Source: Chloroflexota bacterium (GTDB lineage Bacteria > Chloroflexota > Anaerolineae > UBA4142). From it: DNA of 64,000 nucleotides. Positions 24,770 to 32,854 of this stretch are shown here, one piece after another. The position numbers and the translations under genes were made by a program. The stretch's first letter is position 1. Each line of letters begins with the position of its first letter. Under the pieces are notes generated by a model, which saw only the letters and a program-made list of their open reading frames with translations, searched no databases and had not been told where the DNA came from. The stretch lies in NCBI GenBank assembly GCA_023381515.1, contig JAMCQI010000110.1, positions 1-64,000 on the forward strand. Reading direction: 5' to 3'.

Positions 24770-25597
24770 ATGGCCATTGAACTCCCCGAAGCAATCTGCC
24801 TCGCACGCCAAATGAACGGCAAACTCAAGGGCAAGACGATCGAGCGCGTTGAACTGGGCCCGGTCTCTGCTTCCCTTATCAGACAGGGTTTTATCAATCT
24901 GGACAAGGTCGACCTGGCCGGCATGAAACTCGGGTCCGTTTCTTCCGAAGGCAAGTGGCTCTTTCTCAAGCTCGTCCCGGATACCTACCTGCTTTTTGCT
25001 CTCGAGACCGGCGGCAAGTTTCTCTACCATCCCGACAAGGCCTCCGTGCCCGACAAGTACCACGTCAAGCTCGCTTTCTCCGACGGCTCCTTCCTCACCG
25101 AGCATATCACCGGCTGGGGTTGGGCGAAAGCGGTCAAAGCGAGTGAGCTGGCGCAGCAAAGGTACCCGGGGCCGCTCGGGATATCACCCGTCAGCGCACA
25201 GTTCACTTTGCCGTGCTTGCGCCGCCTCCTCGCCCAGCAGGCGAACAAGATCGTCAAATACGTCCTCATGGACCAGCGCAGCATCGCGGGCATTGGCAAT
25301 GGCTACGTCCAGGATATCCTGTTCCGAGCCAAGATTCACCCCAAGCGGAAAGCAGGCGACCTCGGTCCCGACGAGAGCCACAGGTTGCACCGCATCATCG
25401 TTAAAACATTAAACGACGCGATTCGACATGGAGGCAGCCAATCGGAATATGATCTGTACGGGCAGCCGGGTCGCTATCGGCGGGCGATGGGTGAGCATAT
25501 GAAAGGTCTCCCCTGTCCCGAATGCGGCACGCGGATCGAAAAGATTGCCGTGCTCGGCGGCGCCTCCTACATTTGTCCGCGCTGCCAGACCCAGTAG
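24770..25597 (+). CDS. Fpg/Nei-family protein lacking the usual N-terminal proline
   Basis: 275 residues from ATG 24770. It has the H2TH region (GIGNGYVQDILFRAKIHPKRKAGDL), the Asn-Gly substrate loop region and a C-terminal zinc finger CPECGTRIEKIAVLGGASYICPRCQ. The N-terminus reads MAIELPEAICLARQ instead of MPELPEVE, so the catalytic Pro2 is absent. Members starting 'IELPEA' form a separate subfamily; activity as base-excision glycosylase cannot be assumed. Confidence 0.82.
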   Translation: MAIELPEAICLARQMNGKLKGKTIERVELGPVSASLIRQGFINLDKVDLAGMKLGSVSSEGKWLFLKLVPDTYLLFALETGGKFLYHPDKASVPDKYHVKLAFSDGSFLTEHITGWGWAKAVKASELAQQRYPGPLGISPVSAQFTLPCLRRLLAQQANKIVKYVLMDQRSIAGIGNGYVQDILFRAKIHPKRKAGDLGPDESHRLHRIIVKTLNDAIRHGGSQSEYDLYGQPGRYRRAMGEHMKGLPCPECGTRIEKIAVLGGASYICPRCQTQ

Positions 25598-25613
25598 TCC
25601 AACCATCTAGTCC

Positions 25614-25800
25614 TGTGGGTTGTCATTTCGAGGGTTCGTCCATTTGTCATTGCGAGGGTTCGACCTTTGGTTTTGAAAAGTCGAACCCGAAGCAATCTCA
25701 TCGATGCTCACGGAGATTGCGCTCGCCCCGCGGACCGGGCGGGGTCGGGTTTGCCGACTGAAAAGCGCTGTCGGACGAACCCGCGCAATGACAGAGTGTC
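25614..25800. repeat. REP-like element (GTCATTGCGAGG ... GCAATCTC)
   Basis: The stretch contains GTCATTGCGAGGGTTCG, GAAGCAATCTCATCG, GGAGATTGCG and, at its end, GCGCAATGACAG, so the outer ends are inverted copies. A related unit lies at 118-230. This is an intergenic repeat of a common type in environmental genomes. Confidence 0.6.
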
Positions 25801-25811
25801 GCGAGGAGAGC

Positions 25812-26411
25812 ATGGATCCAAAACTAGCTGCTTTGCTCGGCGAGCTTGAGACTTTTGGTCGTGAATTTGATGCCAAGACTCCCGACCACGATGTAAAGAT
25901 GCGCAACATCACGCATGAGGTGGGCGAGTTTCTCACGCTGCTCATCCGGGCGACGCGCGCACGGCGGATACTCGAAATCGGCACGTCGAATGGTTATTCC
26001 ACCCTTTGGCTCGCCCAGGCCGTTCAGGCAACGGGGGGGACCGTTACGACGCTTGAACTGCTGCCTCGCAAGGCCGAAATGGCGCGGGCCAATTTCGCCC
26101 GCGCGAACCTGCTCTCGACCATTCATCTCCATCTCGGCGATGCCGGCGCTTTTCTCAAGGAGCAGCCCTCCGAGAGTTTCGATTTTATCTTTCTCGACTC
26201 GGAGCGGCACCTCTATGTAGGATGGTGGCCCGATTTGCAGCGTGTCCTCGCCTCGGGCGGCCTAATGATCGCGGACAACGCCGTCTCGCACGCAGCGGAA
26301 ATCAAAGAGTGGGCGACTCTCGCCCGGCAAACGCCCGGCTATCTCACCTCGCTCGCGCCGGTCGGCAAGGGCGAATTCATCGTTCTCAAACCCGGTCCGG
26401 GAGCCTCATGA
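25812..26411 (+). CDS. SAM-dependent O-methyltransferase
   Basis: 199 residues from ATG 25812 (GAGGAG upstream). It is of the catechol/caffeoyl-CoA O-methyltransferase type: ILEIGTSNGYSTLWLA (motif I), TLELLPRKAEMA, the acidic FDFIFLDSERHLYVGWWPDL (metal-binding Asp) and GGLMIADNAVSH. It methylates hydroxyl groups of small molecules in a divalent-cation-dependent way by family knowledge; the substrate is unknown. Its end overlaps the start of the next short gene by a few bases. Confidence 0.9.
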   Translation: MDPKLAALLGELETFGREFDAKTPDHDVKMRNITHEVGEFLTLLIRATRARRILEIGTSNGYSTLWLAQAVQATGGTVTTLELLPRKAEMARANFARANLLSTIHLHLGDAGAFLKEQPSESFDFIFLDSERHLYVGWWPDLQRVLASGGLMIADNAVSHAAEIKEWATLARQTPGYLTSLAPVGKGEFIVLKPGPGAS

Positions 26412-26701
26412 CCCTCCTGAGTCAATTATCCTTTTCTCACCTGGCCTCCGGAAGGGTAGTCTATTGGAAGTATGAAGACCAAGACCTCATCACACTATCC
26501 GATGATGTTCTAAAAGCAATTGATAAGCTGTCTGGGCAGTCTGGAAACCGCTCAGAGTTTATCGAAACCGCGTTGCGTGCCTACATCGCTCAGGTCGCGC
26601 GGAAGAAGCGCAATGCACGCGATTTGGATGTCATCAATCAACGCGCCGACCGTCTCAACGAAGAAGCTCTCGACGTCCTGACTTACCAAGGCAATTCGTG
26701 A
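26408..26701 (+). pseudogene. Ribbon-helix-helix antitoxin (MazE/CopG type), N-terminus shifted
   Basis: The in-frame product (97 residues from ATG 26408) carries the RHH core DLITLSDDVLKAIDKLSGQSGNRSEFIETALRAYI. Homologues normally start MKTKTSITLS. The bases for MKTKTS are present at 26472-26489 but one base out of frame with the core, so a 1-bp change has separated the natural start. The 20 residues from 26408 are an accidental extension. The reading frame ends in TGA overlapping the GTG of a toxin remnant. Confidence 0.55.
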
Positions 26702-26793
26702 AACGCGGCGAACCCTATCGCGTTCCACATCCCTCCTCAAGAGACCCCAAGCGATCAAGGGTTGCGGTGGCTCATGAAAATCGTCGAGTATGA
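26698..26793 (+). pseudogene. Truncated MazF-type toxin N-terminus
   Basis: GTG at 26698 overlaps the antitoxin stop (GTGA) and reads VKRGEPYRVPHPSSRDPKRS, the N-terminus of MazF/PemK toxins, which normally continue to about 110 residues. After 24 codons the homology is lost and the frame stops at 26791-26793, inside the start of the GNAT gene. The rest of the toxin has been deleted. Confidence 0.6.
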
Positions 26794-27718
26794 CCAGATC
26801 GATCCGCTGGGGGCGCTCCACCTCAGCCTGAGCGGGCTCGATTATGCGCTGACTCCGGAATGCGCCGCGGCGATTCGCCGCCTCGATCCCCGCCCCTTTC
26901 CCTTTTTCGCGATCTATGCCGTGGAAGATGAGACTGTCGTGGGACAGGTCGGAGTGTACCGGCTGCCGATGGTGTCGACGGAAGGGCCCGAGGATGTGGG
27001 AGGAGTGTATGCCGTCTGCACGCACCCTGCCTTCGATCAGCACGGCATCGCCACCCGCCTGCTCGACGAGGCGCACGACCGCATGCGCGCGGCCGGTCTG
27101 CGTTTTTCGACGCTCGGGACCTCGCGCCACCGGGTCGCCTACAAGCTTTATCAGAGGCTGGGATACGAGTCCGTCTTCACGCCCACCTCGACGATCGCAC
27201 GCTGCGCGGACGTTTGCTGCCCCAGTCCCTTGCGCGCCGAGCGTGCGGATTCAGAAACATTAGAACTGACCGACGCGATTTTCGCACAAGTGGCGACAGG
27301 CCATCTGGGCTTTGCCCGACGGCATCGGTCGTTTATCTCGATGCTCAAAGCAACGGGCAGCCAGGACGTGGACGACGTGTGGCTGCTGCGGGGTAATGGC
27401 GAACCGGTTGGGTATGCTCTCGCCACAGTCTTCGGGTCCATTTTGAAGGTGAGCCACTTACTGCTGGTTGAGGGAGTGGATGCGGCCGCCGCCGTATCTG
27501 CAATCGTGCAGGACCTACCGGTCTCCTATATCCAGGTTCGCGTGGACCACGCCTCGGTTGCGGCCAGTCTCGAGCGAGCGGGATACCCAACGCCGCGGCC
27601 GAGTTGGAGCACGTTTATGGTCAAGCCGCTGGTTCCGGACGTGACGGTGCAGGATGCCCGCCGCCTCTTTGGTATCGGGACCGATCGGTTCTTGATTTCA
27701 TCCATCGACGTCACATGA
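26774..27718 (+). CDS. GNAT-family acetyltransferase
   Basis: 314 residues from ATG 26774. The first half has the acetyl-CoA-binding segment YAVCTHPAFDQHGIATRLLDEAHDRM and the following LGFSTLGT-like strand and YKLYQRLGYESVF. The second half (about 165-314) has LTDAIFAQVATGHLGFARR and further beta/alpha elements that may be a second, degenerate GNAT domain. The substrate is unknown. It starts inside the mazF remnant. Confidence 0.82.
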   Translation: MKIVEYDQIDPLGALHLSLSGLDYALTPECAAAIRRLDPRPFPFFAIYAVEDETVVGQVGVYRLPMVSTEGPEDVGGVYAVCTHPAFDQHGIATRLLDEAHDRMRAAGLRFSTLGTSRHRVAYKLYQRLGYESVFTPTSTIARCADVCCPSPLRAERADSETLELTDAIFAQVATGHLGFARRHRSFISMLKATGSQDVDDVWLLRGNGEPVGYALATVFGSILKVSHLLLVEGVDAAAAVSAIVQDLPVSYIQVRVDHASVAASLERAGYPTPRPSWSTFMVKPLVPDVTVQDARRLFGIGTDRFLISSIDVT

Positions 27719-27740
27719 ATCGCTTGACAAGGAGGCCAAG

Positions 27741-28292
27741 ATGCGACCGAACACACGCGTTCGCTGCAAAGCGCTTCCGTGTTCCGACGTCAAGCACGAA
27801 TGCTACCTCGTTCCCGACATCAACCTCAAGACGGAAACCATTTCCATTGTCATGGTCTCGGAAGCCGCCCCTACGAATCCCAAGGATTATTTCTATGCCA
27901 AAGAAGATTCCTTATTTCAGCAGACGACCGTCCAGGCGTTTAACGACGCGGGCGCCAAGGCGTCGTCCGTGCGGGACCTTCTCGGCCTGGGCGTCTATCT
28001 CACCACGGCGGTGAAATGCGGCAAGACGGGCTACGGCCTACAGGCGAGCACCGTCAAAGAATGTTCACTCCTCCTCGAGCAGGAGCTCGCCTTTTCCCAA
28101 ATGTGCAAGTCTTTATGCTCATGGGCGATGTCGCCATCAAGGCGCTCAACTCTATCGCCCAGCGGGCGGGTGAAGGACGCGTGATTCCCGCCGCCTCGAC
28201 CTACAAGATTCGCGGGCAAGAGTATTTCTTTCGAGGCAAGCGGGCTTTCCCTTCGTATCTGCAAGCCGGTCCCAGCTCTTTCGTCGAAAAGA
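27741..28292 (+). pseudogene. Uracil-DNA-glycosylase-like gene, 5' part, frameshifted and split by the integrated element
   Basis: The frame from ATG 27741 reads ETISIVMVSEAAPTNPKDYFYA and LLGLGVYLTTAVKCGKTGYG, a pattern of the UDG superfamily. Around 28090-28095 it loses homology, and frame +2 carries on with FPNVQVFMLMGDVAIKAL and RAFPSYLQAGPSSFVEK, so one base is missing (gcc|tttt). At 28285 the sequence enters the integrated element. Joining to 35981-36056 gives the natural tail EKIKREAIAQDIAAALKLVG. The gene is doubly broken, unless the 1-bp loss is a sequencing error. Confidence 0.7.
28285..28292 (+). other. Left integration core (attL), CGAAAAGA
   Basis: The eight bases are shared with 35981-35988. 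To the left lies the glycosylase-like gene. To the right the bases continue the open frame of the serine recombinase to a TAG at 28344. Confidence 0.75.
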
Positions 28293-28346
28293 GCAAATCT
28301 CTACTACACGATTGAATTTCTGACAGAGGATGAGCTGAGGGGCTAG
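28293..28346 (+). other. Detached native 3' tail of the recombinase gene
   Basis: Read in the recombinase frame after the core, the bases give ANLYYTIEFLTEDELRG and TAG at 28344-28346. In the circular form this tail would follow codon 556 of the recombinase, giving a 573-residue protein. In the integrated state it is separated from the gene by the whole element. Confidence 0.7.
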
Positions 28347-28397
28347 GTTTGCTATTGCGTCAGTCGTTTTCTTGTGGTATTCTGCAAGGGGGGCATT

Positions 28398-28982
28398 ATG
28401 GCAGATGGAACAATTTGGCCCGACGAGGCACAGGGTGAGCTATCCGCGTCGTTTCTGGCGATGGAAGAGGGCGATAGGCTCCGCGTTGTTGAGAAGGTTT
28501 TTGCACGAATGCGGTGGAAGGCGGAACCGAGGGAGATTGACAGCGGACTCTGCCATCTGGCCTACTATCTATGGGTCAAATCGCCGGGCTCGAAGCCGTA
28601 CTTTTTGCGCTACAAATACGCATTCGTGATCGATATCGACCTCTCTCGCGGTGGAGTGCGGGTTGTGCGGCCCCAGGCCGTCAATGGCAATCCCGAAATG
28701 ATTATGGGCCAATTCCTTCGACTCTTGGAAATCGAACGGAGCATTTACGGGATTGATAAACGGATGAACGGTCACTATAAGGATAACGGCGATAATCCTA
28801 CATTGAGAAGCCCGCTTGACGAGCTACACCCGGATTTGAAGGAACGGAGGGAAACCGTACTGCGGCTTAAGCAGCAACATTACACGCATAGCGAGATAGC
28901 AAAGGGGGCGCAGACCTCGACCGACAACGTGAAGAAGGACGTGGAATGGCTCAGAAAGAACAGGCTCTTACCCAAGGATTAG
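28398..28982 (+). CDS. Element protein with C-terminal HTH, hypothetical
   Basis: 194 residues from ATG 28398 (MADGTIWPDEAQG). The body has alternating charged and hydrophobic segments (FVIDIDLSRGGVRVVR) without a recognised family. The last 50 residues form a probable helix-turn-helix, LRLKQQHYTHSEIAKGAQTSTDNVKKDVEWLRK. It is the first gene of the element, ends in a strong terminator and may be the regulator of lysogeny-like state (inference). Confidence 0.6.
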   Translation: MADGTIWPDEAQGELSASFLAMEEGDRLRVVEKVFARMRWKAEPREIDSGLCHLAYYLWVKSPGSKPYFLRYKYAFVIDIDLSRGGVRVVRPQAVNGNPEMIMGQFLRLLEIERSIYGIDKRMNGHYKDNGDNPTLRSPLDELHPDLKERRETVLRLKQQHYTHSEIAKGAQTSTDNVKKDVEWLRKNRLLPKD

Positions 28983-29010
28983 CCGCGCTTTAGCCCCCGC
29001 TTCCCCCCGG

Positions 29011-29048
29011 ACCGTGTTACTCTCTAGGCAGTAACACGGTTTTTGTTT
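29011..29048 (+). terminator. Rho-independent terminator
   Basis: Perfect arms ACCGTGTTACT (29011-29021) and AGTAACACGGT (29030-29040), 8-base loop, followed by TTTTGTTTTG. It isolates the first gene of the element from the rest. Confidence 0.88.
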
Positions 29049-29065
29049 TGCTTGGAGGCGAAACG

Positions 29066-29251
29066 ATGGCAAGGTTAACGGTCCCGCTCGACGCGGAAGA
29101 AAACAAGGCCCTCTGGCGACTCGCCACAGCTGAGAAGCGCGACCCCAGGGCGCAGGCAGCATTGATCATCCGCCAGGAACTTGAACGGCGCGGGCTACTG
29201 TCGAAAGTGGAAGAGGGGAACCATGAAGCAGCCAAACAGCCCGGAAACTAG
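29066..29251 (+). CDS. Small CopG/Arc-like protein of the element
   Basis: 61 residues from ATG 29066 with TTGGAGG upstream. MARLTVPLDAEENKALWRLA and the following helix RAQAALIIRQELERRGLL match the length and pattern of ribbon-helix-helix repressors. It overlaps the next gene by 29 bp. Confidence 0.6.
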   Translation: MARLTVPLDAEENKALWRLATAEKRDPRAQAALIIRQELERRGLLSKVEEGNHEAAKQPGN

Positions 29252-29489
29252 AGAGCCCATTTCCGCAATCGTCGCATGTTTCCTGCTGGCGGTCCGTCGC
29301 GGGCGTGCATTGCGACTTGAACGCGAGCGGGCGAAGGAGCCGGCGAGCATTTCGCCAATTGGCGAAAATGGAGCGCCTGAAATTTCAGGCGGGGTGCAAT
29401 CGATTGCACTTACCGTCAACAATTTGGAACCAATGGGTTCCATTCCGTTGACAGAATCACAAACGAAGGGCGCCAATGGCGCGAGTTGA
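29223..29489 (+). CDS. Small hypothetical element protein
   Basis: 88 residues from ATG 29223 (AGAGGGG upstream). It starts MKQPNSPETREPISAIVACF, has a basic helix RRGRALRLERERAKEP and a low-complexity tail. It overlaps its neighbours on both sides, which supports translation coupling, but no family is recognised. Confidence 0.45.
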   Translation: MKQPNSPETREPISAIVACFLLAVRRGRALRLERERAKEPASISPIGENGAPEISGGVQSIALTVNNLEPMGSIPLTESQTKGANGAS

Positions 29490-29940
29490 CTATGCGGAGC
29501 TCCACCTTAACCCGAATGATGACACAACGCGCGGGCGGCGGAAATATCGAACGGAGATTCCAAACATGCTAGACGAGATCGGGCTTGACGTTTACGAGTA
29601 TCGATTGATGGGGCATTATATCAGGCGAGGCATGACCTACGAGGGCTCGAAGGAAACGGGGCGCATCTGCAATATGAGCCGGCGCCAGGTGATCAAGAAA
29701 CGCCAAAGCCTCGAAAGCCGGGGGCTGATACACACGTGGCTTTTATCCAAGGCAGAGCTGATGCAGCGGGGATGGAAGATACCGAGGGACGCGCCGGAGG
29801 GCGATTATCGCGTCGTCAAGCCAGTTGACCATTGGGACCGCAATCTGGCGCACTTTGAGAATCGAAAGCAGGCGCCGGACTGGAAAGAGCGGAGGCGCCT
29901 CGACAACGAGATCCGCGATGAGTTTGGTGTCAAAAGTTGA
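29476..29940 (+). CDS. Winged-helix element protein, possible replication or regulatory factor
   Basis: 154 residues. After a charged start (MARVDYAELHLNPNDDTTRG) comes LDVYEYRLMGHYIRRGMTYEGS, GRICNMSRRQVIKKRQSLESRGLI, the order of a helix-turn-helix of the type used in phage replication initiators and DnaD-like proteins. The C-terminal 50 residues are charged. It ends just before the untranslated region at 29.94 kb. Confidence 0.6.
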   Translation: MARVDYAELHLNPNDDTTRGRRKYRTEIPNMLDEIGLDVYEYRLMGHYIRRGMTYEGSKETGRICNMSRRQVIKKRQSLESRGLIHTWLLSKAELMQRGWKIPRDAPEGDYRVVKPVDHWDRNLAHFENRKQAPDWKERRRLDNEIRDEFGVKS

Positions 29941-30325
29941 CAGGTGGTGTGCACCGCATGCACCTATAGTGTGTAGCAGATACACGCCCCCCCCGTGCAT
30001 ATGGTGCAACCAAAGAAGAACACGCGTTTAAGAGGCAATTTGGTATTTCGCCCCCAAGGCGGGCGTGGGGTGCAAAAATCGCACCCACACTCCCCCGAAA
30101 GTCAAAAGCATAAGTTCAAAACCTCTCACCAGAGGGAAAGAGCATTGAAAAGCGCGTATTCAAGAGGTATTCAAGATGGTAACAGCAGCCAGGTGCCATA
30201 GTTTTCAGGGGAAAAACGAGAACCTCAGAAAACCTCAGATAGCAGAAATGCTGCAACAACGACTATAACAACATAGCCACAACATAGGCAGCAACTTGAA
30301 ATGCAAGATCGAGAGAGGAGCGCGC
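29941..30325. other. Non-coding control region of the element
   Basis: 385 bp without a convincing gene. It holds an interrupted palindrome, GTGCAccgcaTGCAC, near 29948, a C8 tract (29989-29996) and TGCATATGGTGCA soon after, so three TGCAY-type words fall within 60 bp. This layout fits an operator cluster or replication origin next to the ssb gene. The part from 30080 to 30320 is A-rich with 'acctcagaaaacctcag' and 'caacaacgactataacaacatagcc' direct words. Confidence 0.45.
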
Positions 30326-30676
30326 ATGTTTGCGAGACTCACGTTAGCAGGCTGCATTGAGGGAGAGCCGGAATTGCATTATTTGCCGAATGGGGCGCCG
30401 GTAGTCAACTTTGTGGTATTGATGTTGGCGGACAGCGGAAGGGTACGCGTGCATTGCGGGTTGATCGGCAAGAAAGCCGAGGGGCTTGCAGAGACCCTCG
30501 CGCCGGCTCAGGTGGTGATCGTCGAAGGCGCGTTACTGGCTGATGAGAATGGAGATCCGCGCACTTGGACGGATAAGGACAGCAAGTTGCACACGTATTT
30601 CAATGTGAGAGCGGCGAGTGTTGACGTGGTGAGCGGGGACGTTGCTGTCCCAGGACAAGCGGTGCTGACAGAATGA
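30326..30676 (+). CDS. Single-stranded DNA-binding protein (OB fold) of the element
   Basis: 116 residues from ATG 30326. MFARLTLAGCIEGEPELHYLPNGAPVVNFVVLM follows the SSB pattern (beta-strand 1, the PELRYTPNG-like turn, V-x-NF), then RVHCGLIGKKAEGLAETLAPAQVVIVEGAL and YFNVRAASVDVV. It lacks the acidic C-terminal tip, as phage-type SSBs often do. It would coat single-stranded DNA during element replication. Confidence 0.85.
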   Translation: MFARLTLAGCIEGEPELHYLPNGAPVVNFVVLMLADSGRVRVHCGLIGKKAEGLAETLAPAQVVIVEGALLADENGDPRTWTDKDSKLHTYFNVRAASVDVVSGDVAVPGQAVLTE

Positions 30677-30804
30677 CAGTGTAGGTATATGCATGTTTGC
30701 TTAATAATACTCTGCCATTTGAGACGGTCTAGGCGCCGGTAGATGGTCGAAGAGTATTGCACTTCACAAAGAGCAAAACACATAGCAGGAAAAGGGGCAA
30801 AACA

Positions 30805-31002
30805 ATGACGAAGCATGGACTACCAACGGGCGAGTATGAAGCGATTCAGGCAGAACTAAAGCAGATGCGTGACCGGCTAGGAGAGATCGCGGCAAGTCTC
30901 AGTCATGCCTATCCGCTAGGTGTGGCCGATGCACTGGTATCGGCACAGGTTACGATTGACGAGGCGAGAAACAAGTTACAGCGCGCACAAGGAGGGCATT
31001 AA
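30805..31002 (+). CDS. Small helical element protein
   Basis: 65 residues from ATG 30805 (AAAAGGGG upstream), strongly helical (EYEAIQAELKQMRDRLGEIAAS), no family recognised. The 128-bp gap before it contains a widely spaced inverted repeat AATACTCT (30706) / AGAGTATT (30751). Confidence 0.5.
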   Translation: MTKHGLPTGEYEAIQAELKQMRDRLGEIAASLSHAYPLGVADALVSAQVTIDEARNKLQRAQGGH

Positions 31003-31005
31003 ACA

Positions 31006-31428
31006 ATGGCAGAACCAGGGCACGAACCGACGAACTTGGTGCACGGCGCATGGAGTTTTCTGAACAGTGGCCGCTTGCCGGCCGACAAGGAAGGGCTGGA
31101 CGTTCGGATCGCCGACGAACTGCTACGGATGGCCGGGGGCGACGAACGCTTTAGGCCAATGGCAACGCTATGCGCGCGCCGTATCGTCTTCTTGCAGCTT
31201 ATCACGGAGCATGTCGAGCGAGAGAGCATGGAACATCCGGGCAAGGTGCCCCCTTCTCTCGACAAGGTGAACTCGTTCTTTGAAGGGTGTCGCAGAGACT
31301 TGGTGGAAATGGGCCTTACGCCAATGGCAGCCATGCACCTTCTCAAAGCGGGCAGAGACGGTGGCGATATGAGCGAGGCTAACGAGATCATTGAGCAATA
31401 CCGGAGTAAAGATGCATCAGATAGTTGA
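31006..31428 (+). CDS. Possible small terminase subunit
   Basis: 140 residues, helical, no recognised family. Its position 112 bp upstream of the large terminase and its size fit a TerS protein, which recognises the packaging site, but this is position-based inference. Its last codons carry a duplicate of the first 28 bases of terL, so its C-terminus DASDS is encoded by the repeat. Confidence 0.45.
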   Translation: MAEPGHEPTNLVHGAWSFLNSGRLPADKEGLDVRIADELLRMAGGDERFRPMATLCARRIVFLQLITEHVERESMEHPGKVPPSLDKVNSFFEGCRRDLVEMGLTPMAAMHLLKAGRDGGDMSEANEIIEQYRSKDASDS

Positions 31429-31567
31429 CTTTAGCCATTGTCCCTCTGTCGGAATTGATACACGTGTATCACGGAGCAAAGACGATGCACCTTGATTTGA
31501 CGAGACGTCTCGTCATTCACTGCACATAAAGGAGCAAAGATGCATCAGATAGTTGACTTTAGCCATT
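31405..31567 (+). repeat. Direct repeat of the terL start enclosing two perfect palindromes
   Basis: ATGCATCAGATAGTTGACTT and the eight following bases occur at 31412-31439 and again at 31540-31567, a shift of 128 bp. Between the copies lie TGATACACGTGTATCA (31456-31471, 16-bp palindrome) and TGACGAGACGTCTCGTCA (31498-31515, 18-bp palindrome). The position right at the TerS/TerL junction makes a packaging or regulatory signal possible. Confidence 0.75.
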
Positions 31568-32853
31568 CACGGCTTGGCGTCAAACTCTATCCGGGGCAGG
31601 CGGAAGCACTCAGCGGCTATTACGAGAGCGGCAAGCCGAATCTTCTGCTACTGGCCGGCCGGAGGGGTGGTAAGTCGCTTATGGCCGATGTAGTTGCATG
31701 TTTCGAGGCGGTGGTACCCGATTTTAGCGGCATGATTCGACCGGGCGAAGAACGCTATATCCTTATTGTGAGCGTCCGGGGCGACAACGCGCGCCTGCAC
31801 ATTCGCAACATTGCCAAGATGTTAGGACACGCGAAGGCACTGGGCAATTTGATCGCCGGCGAGAAACAGGACCGGCTCGAACTCAGGAACAATGTGACGA
31901 TTCTCTCTCTCCCTTGTTCGGCGAGAGCCGGCCGGGGATTCACGGCGAGCACGTTGATACTCGACGAGCTGGCGCACTACGTGGACAGTGAAGGGAACGC
32001 AAGCGCGGACGTTGTTTTTGATGCGTTCACGCCGACTCTGGCGACGTTTGGCGACAAGGGAAGGTGCGTGATCACCACGACGCCGGCAGCGAAGGCCGGG
32101 ATCGTCTTTGAACTGCATGATCGGATCGGAGCGGGCGAGTTAACCGACTTCTATTCGGTCAAAAAGACAAGCCAGGAACTCAACCCGGCCATTAAGGATG
32201 CGGTCATTAAGAGGGCGTTCGCCCGTGATGCGGAATCGGCGGCGACCGAATATCTTGCCGAATTTCGCGAGCAGACCGAAGCGTTTCTGTCATGGGAAGC
32301 CATTGAGCGGTGCATTGATCGCACGCGCAGCCGGGTGGAGAGCGGCGAGAGCCAGTATCGCTACTGTATGGCGATTGACCCGGCGACGATGGGGGACCGC
32401 TATGCTTTCACGGTGTGCCATCGCGAGGCGAACAAGGTGATATTGGACTACGGGCACATTCTACCGGCGCCGGTGGATCCAAACGCGGCCGAGGACTTGC
32501 TTTTTGACTTAGTGCGGCGTTTCCACCCGACGAAAGTGTTCTGCGATACCGCCTCGACGGTGGAGCGGCTCAAGAGCCGGCTCTATCAACTGGAATATAC
32601 CCCGTTCACAAGGCCATTAAAGCTGAGAATCTACGGCGCCTTGAAGGAAAGCTTGAATCTTGGAAGGCTGTCCCTTTATCCGGATGCGAATTTGATTGAC
32701 GAGCTGAAAGCCTTACAGATCCGAAACGGGGTAGACATTTCGGCGCCGAAAGCGGGCCGGGTGAAGCACGACGACTTGTCCGACTGTCTGGCGTTGTGTG
32801 TAGACCATCTGGCCGGGCAGCGAGAGGGCAGCATAATCTTGTTCGAGGTGTGA
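31540..32853 (+). CDS. terL: Terminase large subunit
   Basis: 437 residues. The packaging ATPase has Walker A AGRRGGKS (39-46), Walker B LILDE (139-143) and the coupling motif TTTPAAKAG. The nuclease has acidic residues in CMAIDPATMGDRYAF (D280), KVFCDTAS (D336) and the closing KHDDLSDCLAL. Lengths and order match phage TerL. It cuts and pumps DNA into a prohead, yet no prohead genes exist in this element. AAAGGAG-type site (AAAGGAGCAAAG) precedes the ATG. Confidence 0.9.
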   Translation: MHQIVDFSHSRLGVKLYPGQAEALSGYYESGKPNLLLLAGRRGGKSLMADVVACFEAVVPDFSGMIRPGEERYILIVSVRGDNARLHIRNIAKMLGHAKALGNLIAGEKQDRLELRNNVTILSLPCSARAGRGFTASTLILDELAHYVDSEGNASADVVFDAFTPTLATFGDKGRCVITTTPAAKAGIVFELHDRIGAGELTDFYSVKKTSQELNPAIKDAVIKRAFARDAESAATEYLAEFREQTEAFLSWEAIERCIDRTRSRVESGESQYRYCMAIDPATMGDRYAFTVCHREANKVILDYGHILPAPVDPNAAEDLLFDLVRRFHPTKVFCDTASTVERLKSRLYQLEYTPFTRPLKLRIYGALKESLNLGRLSLYPDANLIDELKALQIRNGVDISAPKAGRVKHDDLSDCLALCVDHLAGQREGSIILFEV

Positions 32854-32854
32854 C

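Noticed and set aside
28293..28346. Glycosylase-like gene natural end at TGA 28314
   Set aside because: The tail after EKSK loses the family pattern, whereas the distant piece at 35981 restores it, so the nearby stop is an effect of the insertion.
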